From NCBI GenBank assembly GCA_964647585.1, contig CAZYGG010000011.1:7227-71226 (forward strand): a stretch of 64,000 nucleotides of DNA, given 5' to 3'. The notes beneath the pieces are model-generated. The model ran no database searches. It was not told the origin of the DNA and saw only the letters and a list, made by a program, of their open reading frames with translations. Source of the DNA: CAJINA01 sp964647585 (GTDB lineage Bacteria; Desulfobacterota; Desulfobacteria; Desulfobacterales; CAJINA01). Positions 60,961-64,000 of this stretch are shown here, piece after piece (positions within the stretch are counted from its first letter, which is position 1; each line of letters begins with the position of its first letter). A program made the translations under genes and the position numbers.

Positions 60961-61760
60961 AAATCCAAAAACGAACCATCGCCCTGTGCATCTATTTCGG
61001 GCTGCTGATCCTGCCGATCTACTGGATGCTCAACATGTCCCTGCGAACCAACGCCGATATTCTCGGAAATTTCGCCCTGTACCCCGTCGATTTAACTTTT
61101 AGAAACTATATCAAGATTTTCACCGACCCCACGTGGTACACGGCCTACATCAATGCCATGATCTATGTCGGCATGAACACCGTCCTGTCGCTGGCCTTTG
61201 CCCTGCCCGCCGCTTATGCTTTCTCACGCTATAAATTCATCGGTGACGGACAGATGTTTTTCTGGCTGCTGACCAATCGCATGGCCCCCCCGGCAGTTTT
61301 TCTTCTGCCGTATCTGCAGCTCTATGCAACCATGCGGCTGATGGACACCCATATTGCGGTGGCCCTGGCCCATTGCCTGTTCAACGTCCCGCTGGCGATC
61401 TGGATTCTGGAGGGCTTCATGTCCGGCATTCCCCGGGAGATTGATGAAACGGCTTTCATCGACGGGTACAGTTTTCCGCGGTTTTTTATCACCCTCTTTA
61501 TTCCGCTGATCCGCGCCGGGGTCGGCGTAACCGCTTTTTTCTGTTTTATGTTCAGCTGGGTTGAATTGCTCTTTGCCCGGACATTGACGATCACCGAGGC
61601 CAAGCCGATCGTTGCCACCATGACGCGGACGATCAGCGCCACAGGCCTGGATTGGGGCCTGCTGGCCGCGGCCGGTGTCCTGACCATCGTGCCGGGGGCG
61701 CTGGTGATCTGGTTTGTGCGCAACCACCTGGCCAAAGGTTTTGCACTGGGCCGCGTGTAA
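60957..61760 (+). CDS. glpQ: Glycerol ABC transporter permease, GlpQ type
   Basis: 267 residues, six predicted membrane helices, first at about 9-28 (IALCIYFGLLILPIYWMLNMSL). The EAA loop is EGFMSGIPREIDETAFIDGYSFPRFFITLFIPLIRAG (about 152-188). MalG/UgpE-like second permease. RNHLAKGFALGRV at the C-terminus (KGFALG) is typical of family 1 sugar/polyol permeases. It starts inside the end of glpP and is followed 12 bases later by the DUF2160 gene. The E. coli name glpQ refers to an unrelated phosphodiesterase; the usage here follows the rhizobial glp operon. Confidence 0.87.
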   Translation: MKIQKRTIALCIYFGLLILPIYWMLNMSLRTNADILGNFALYPVDLTFRNYIKIFTDPTWYTAYINAMIYVGMNTVLSLAFALPAAYAFSRYKFIGDGQMFFWLLTNRMAPPAVFLLPYLQLYATMRLMDTHIAVALAHCLFNVPLAIWILEGFMSGIPREIDETAFIDGYSFPRFFITLFIPLIRAGVGVTAFFCFMFSWVELLFARTLTITEAKPIVATMTRTISATGLDWGLLAAAGVLTIVPGALVIWFVRNHLAKGFALGRV

Positions 61761-61772
61761 GGGAGAACAACG

Positions 61773-62051
61773 ATGGGCTTAGAATGGATGTATTGGACCA
61801 AGCCGACGGCTATCTTCTTCATTACCATCTTCTTTATGCTGGTCGGCATGCTGATCTGGGAACTGGCGTCCCCGACCATCGAGCGCCGGGGATTCTTTCT
61901 GGTGCCCACCACGCGGGGCACACGCTTCTTTCTGGGACTGCTGGGCAGCGCCTACATCCACCTGGCCTGGCTGGGGTTTACCGATCTGTCGCTATGGTAC
62001 GGAACGGGCTTGTCGGCGGCCTGGATCTTCATCGCCATACGCTGGGGATGA
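61773..62051 (+). CDS. DUF2160 membrane protein of the glycerol transporter
   Basis: 92 residues, matching DUF2160 proteins found only in glycerol ABC operons (called GlpU in rhizobia). Three hydrophobic segments: about 10-28 (PTAIFFITIFFMLVGMLIWEL), 48-66 (FFLGLLGSAYIHLAWLGF) and 73-90 (WYGTGLSAAWIFIAIRW). The motif SPTIERRGFFLVPTTRGTRFF joins the first two. Its function in transport is not known. It lies between the permease and binding-protein genes on the plus strand. Confidence 0.82.
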   Translation: MGLEWMYWTKPTAIFFITIFFMLVGMLIWELASPTIERRGFFLVPTTRGTRFFLGLLGSAYIHLAWLGFTDLSLWYGTGLSAAWIFIAIRWG

Positions 62052-62179
62052 ACGAACCTGGCATCACCGTCATGATGGCTGTTAAACCGGCAGGACATCG
62101 GCTTTGTTGCCACCCAAGGCGCTAGGCGCCTACGGTAAGGCTTTCAGTGATAACCACCACCAAAAGAGAGGAGGAGATT

Positions 62180-63937
62180 ATGCGCAAAACGATCAAAAAA
62201 CGATTGTGGTTTCGATCCATTTCCATATGGCTCGTCACCCTGGCGATTATCTTTATGGGAAACACTGTCTGGGCAGCACACCATGGCAAGGGCATGCAGG
62301 CGGCCCAGAAGTGGGTAGACGATGAGTTCCAACCTTCCACTTTGTCGAAAGCCGAGCAGATGAAAGAGATGGAATGGTTCATCAAGGCTTCCAAGCCTTT
62401 CAAAGGCATGAACATCAAGGTGGTGTCCGAGACCATTCCGACCCATGAGTACGAGGCCAAGGTATTGGCCAAGGCATTTGAGGAAATCACCGGTATCAAA
62501 GTCTCTTTCGACCTGATCCAGGAAGGCGATGTCATTGAAAAGCTCCAATCTCAATGGGCCTCCGGGAAGAACCTCTACGATGCCTATATCAATGACTCCG
62601 ATCTCATTGGTACCCACTTCCGCTATGGCCACGTGGTGCCGCTGTCTGACTTCATGGCGGGCGAGGGCAAGGATGTGACTTTGCCCACGCTGGATGTGGA
62701 CGATTTCATGGGAAAATCCTTTACAACCGGACCGGATGGCAAACTTTATCAGCTTCCGGATCAACAGTTCGCCAACCTTTACTGGTTCCGCTATGACTGG
62801 TTCAACCGCGCGGATTTTAAAAAGGAATTTAAAAAAATCTATGGCTATGAATTAGGTGTACCGGTCAACTGGTCGGCTTATGAGGACATCGCGGAGTTCT
62901 TCAGCGAGCATGTCCAGGAAATAAATGGCAAAGCCATTTACGGGCATAACGATTACGGCAAGAAGGCCCCGGACCTGGGGTGGCGTTTTACCGATGCCTG
63001 GCTTTCCATGGCCGGTGCCGGAGATAAGGGCATTCCCAATGGTATCCCGGTTGACGAGTGGGGGATTCGCGTTGACGGCTGCCGTCCGGTGGGCGCCAGT
63101 GTCGAGCGCGGCGGCGCCGCCAATGGCCCGGCGGCCAAGTACTCGCTGCGGAAGTACATGGAATGGCTCCGGAAATACGCACCGCCGGGCGCCCTGGGCA
63201 TGGACTTTTACACCTATCTGCCGGTTCTGGCCAAAGGCCATGTGGCCCAGCAAATCTTCTGGTATACCGCCTTCACCTCCGATATGGTCAAGCCGGGCCC
63301 GACCGTAAACGCGGACGGCACGCCCAAATGGCGCATGGCCCCCTCCCCGCACGGTCCCTACTGGGAGGAAGGCATGAAACTGGGCTATCAGGACTGCGGT
63401 TCCTGGACCTTGATGAAAAGCACGCCGCTCAAACGCCGCAAAGCAGCCTGGCTCTTCGCCCAGTTCTGCGTGGCCAAGACAACTTCGCTGAAAAAAACCC
63501 ACGTGGGCCTGACCCCGATCCGGGACAGCGATATCCGGCATGCGTCCTTTACCGAACGGGCGCCTAAACTCGGCGGTCTGGTCGAATTTTACCGCAGCCC
63601 GGCACGCGTCGCCTGGACGCCTACGGGTACCAACGTACCTGACTATCCCAAGCTGGCCCAGTTGTGGTGGCAAAATGTGGGCGAGGCGGTTTCCGGTGAG
63701 GTCACCGTCAGTACGGCGATGGATAACCTGGCCCGCGAGCAGGACCGCGTACTGCAGCGTATCCAGCGCGCCAACGTACAGGGCAAGTGTGGTCCCAAGC
63801 TGAATCCCAAGAAAAAAGCCTCCTACTGGTTGAACAAAAAGGGTTCACCCAAGGCAAAAGTCAATGAAAAGCCCAAGGGTGAGACGGTCAACTACGACGA
63901 GTTGATCCAGGCCTGGAGAGAAGGCCGCGTCAAATAA
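62180..63937 (+). CDS. glpV: Glycerol ABC transporter substrate-binding protein, GlpV type
   Basis: 585 residues from ATG 62180 with GGAGGAGA seven bases upstream; a 11-residue upstream extension is rejected. A signal peptide (ISIWLVTLAIIFMGNTVWA, cleavage near residue 28) precedes a large family 1 binding protein, AHHGKGMQAAQKWVDDEFQPSTLSK at the start, GMNIKVVSETIPTHEYEAKVL, and KLYQLPDQQFANLYWFRYDWF in the middle. Rhizobial glycerol binding proteins of about 570-580 residues have the same layout. It delivers glycerol from the periplasm to GlpPQ-ST. It is the last gene of the operon; 63938-64000 contains no gene. Confidence 0.88.
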   Translation: MRKTIKKRLWFRSISIWLVTLAIIFMGNTVWAAHHGKGMQAAQKWVDDEFQPSTLSKAEQMKEMEWFIKASKPFKGMNIKVVSETIPTHEYEAKVLAKAFEEITGIKVSFDLIQEGDVIEKLQSQWASGKNLYDAYINDSDLIGTHFRYGHVVPLSDFMAGEGKDVTLPTLDVDDFMGKSFTTGPDGKLYQLPDQQFANLYWFRYDWFNRADFKKEFKKIYGYELGVPVNWSAYEDIAEFFSEHVQEINGKAIYGHNDYGKKAPDLGWRFTDAWLSMAGAGDKGIPNGIPVDEWGIRVDGCRPVGASVERGGAANGPAAKYSLRKYMEWLRKYAPPGALGMDFYTYLPVLAKGHVAQQIFWYTAFTSDMVKPGPTVNADGTPKWRMAPSPHGPYWEEGMKLGYQDCGSWTLMKSTPLKRRKAAWLFAQFCVAKTTSLKKTHVGLTPIRDSDIRHASFTERAPKLGGLVEFYRSPARVAWTPTGTNVPDYPKLAQLWWQNVGEAVSGEVTVSTAMDNLAREQDRVLQRIQRANVQGKCGPKLNPKKKASYWLNKKGSPKAKVNEKPKGETVNYDELIQAWREGRVK

Positions 63938-64000
63938 TCGTTTTCATTGAAAATATATTCAGATTGCGAACACAACATCGCGGCAAGTGTATCAAAAAAG

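Overview
The window reads as a chromosomal scaffold from an anaerobic, probably sulfate-reducing Desulfobacterota (Desulfobacterales-like) bacterium. This is inferred from gene content: a ferredoxin-dependent indolepyruvate oxidoreductase, a tungsten aldehyde:ferredoxin oxidoreductase, an ADP-forming acyl-CoA synthetase, AMP-forming acetate-CoA ligase with a sodium:solute symporter, TRAP transport, and an MglA/DUF4388/PilZ module. There is no rRNA, tRNA or CRISPR array that I can see. A run of exactly ten Ns (53521-53530) shows that the sequence is a joined assembly, so unusual joins elsewhere should be read with that in mind.

Layout. 1-6.5 kb (minus strand): start of iorA, a DUF2156 protein, two small proteins (one an SRPBCC protein lacking its middle), a solute-binding protein, a wrecked RND exporter and its TetR regulator with a double palindromic operator. 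6.6-12.2 kb (plus): a Crp/Fnr regulator, a phenylacetate-CoA ligase-like enzyme, a small coupled protein and a complete TRAP transporter (dctP-Q-M), suggesting uptake and CoA activation of an organic, possibly aromatic, acid. 12.2-23.2 kb (minus): an acetate locus, acsA, symporter, a 28-residue symporter accessory peptide, a receiver protein, a membrane PAS/pseudo-kinase/DnaQ-type exonuclease fusion, a cNMP-CBS-DUF294 protein, then a radical SAM protein and a secreted nuclease. 23.9-26.5 kb: two small membrane proteins, a ParB-like protein and purC. 26.5-29.7 kb: PilZ, DUF4388-cNMP, MglA-like GTPase and TPR-PilZ genes. 29.9-46.7 kb: housekeeping (mdh, uvrC, uvrB, ispF, ADP-forming acyl-CoA synthetase, pgi, a Ser/Thr kinase-cNMP fusion, fabH, hrpB, argJ). 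46.9-52.7 kb: aldehyde oxidoreductase broken by a perfect 428-bp tandem duplication, elbB, a thioesterase and a two-subunit CoA-transferase. 52.8-63.9 kb: a glycerol regulon, with an SdhB-like iron-sulfur subunit, glpA-type dehydrogenase, iron alcohol dehydrogenase and glpK on the minus strand, divergent from a GlpSTPQ/DUF2160/GlpV ABC transporter on the plus strand.

How the genes fit together. Acetate is imported and activated by the symporter and AcsA under a sensory module; glycerol is imported by the ABC system, phosphorylated by GlpK and oxidised by a flavoprotein that appears to pass electrons to an SdhB-like protein. ADP-forming acyl-CoA synthetase, CoA-transferase, thioesterases and the ferredoxin-dependent oxidoreductases fit amino-acid and organic-acid fermentation or oxidation.

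The most unusual non-coding feature is a set of intergenic inverted repeats, each built from its own short repeated vocabulary (for example GTTAGC, GAACATCGAAC, TTCGAAAC, GGTTGAAGG). Several run into the 3' ends of genes and supply stop codons or tail residues. A separate 143-bp symmetric hairpin element resembles a MITE.
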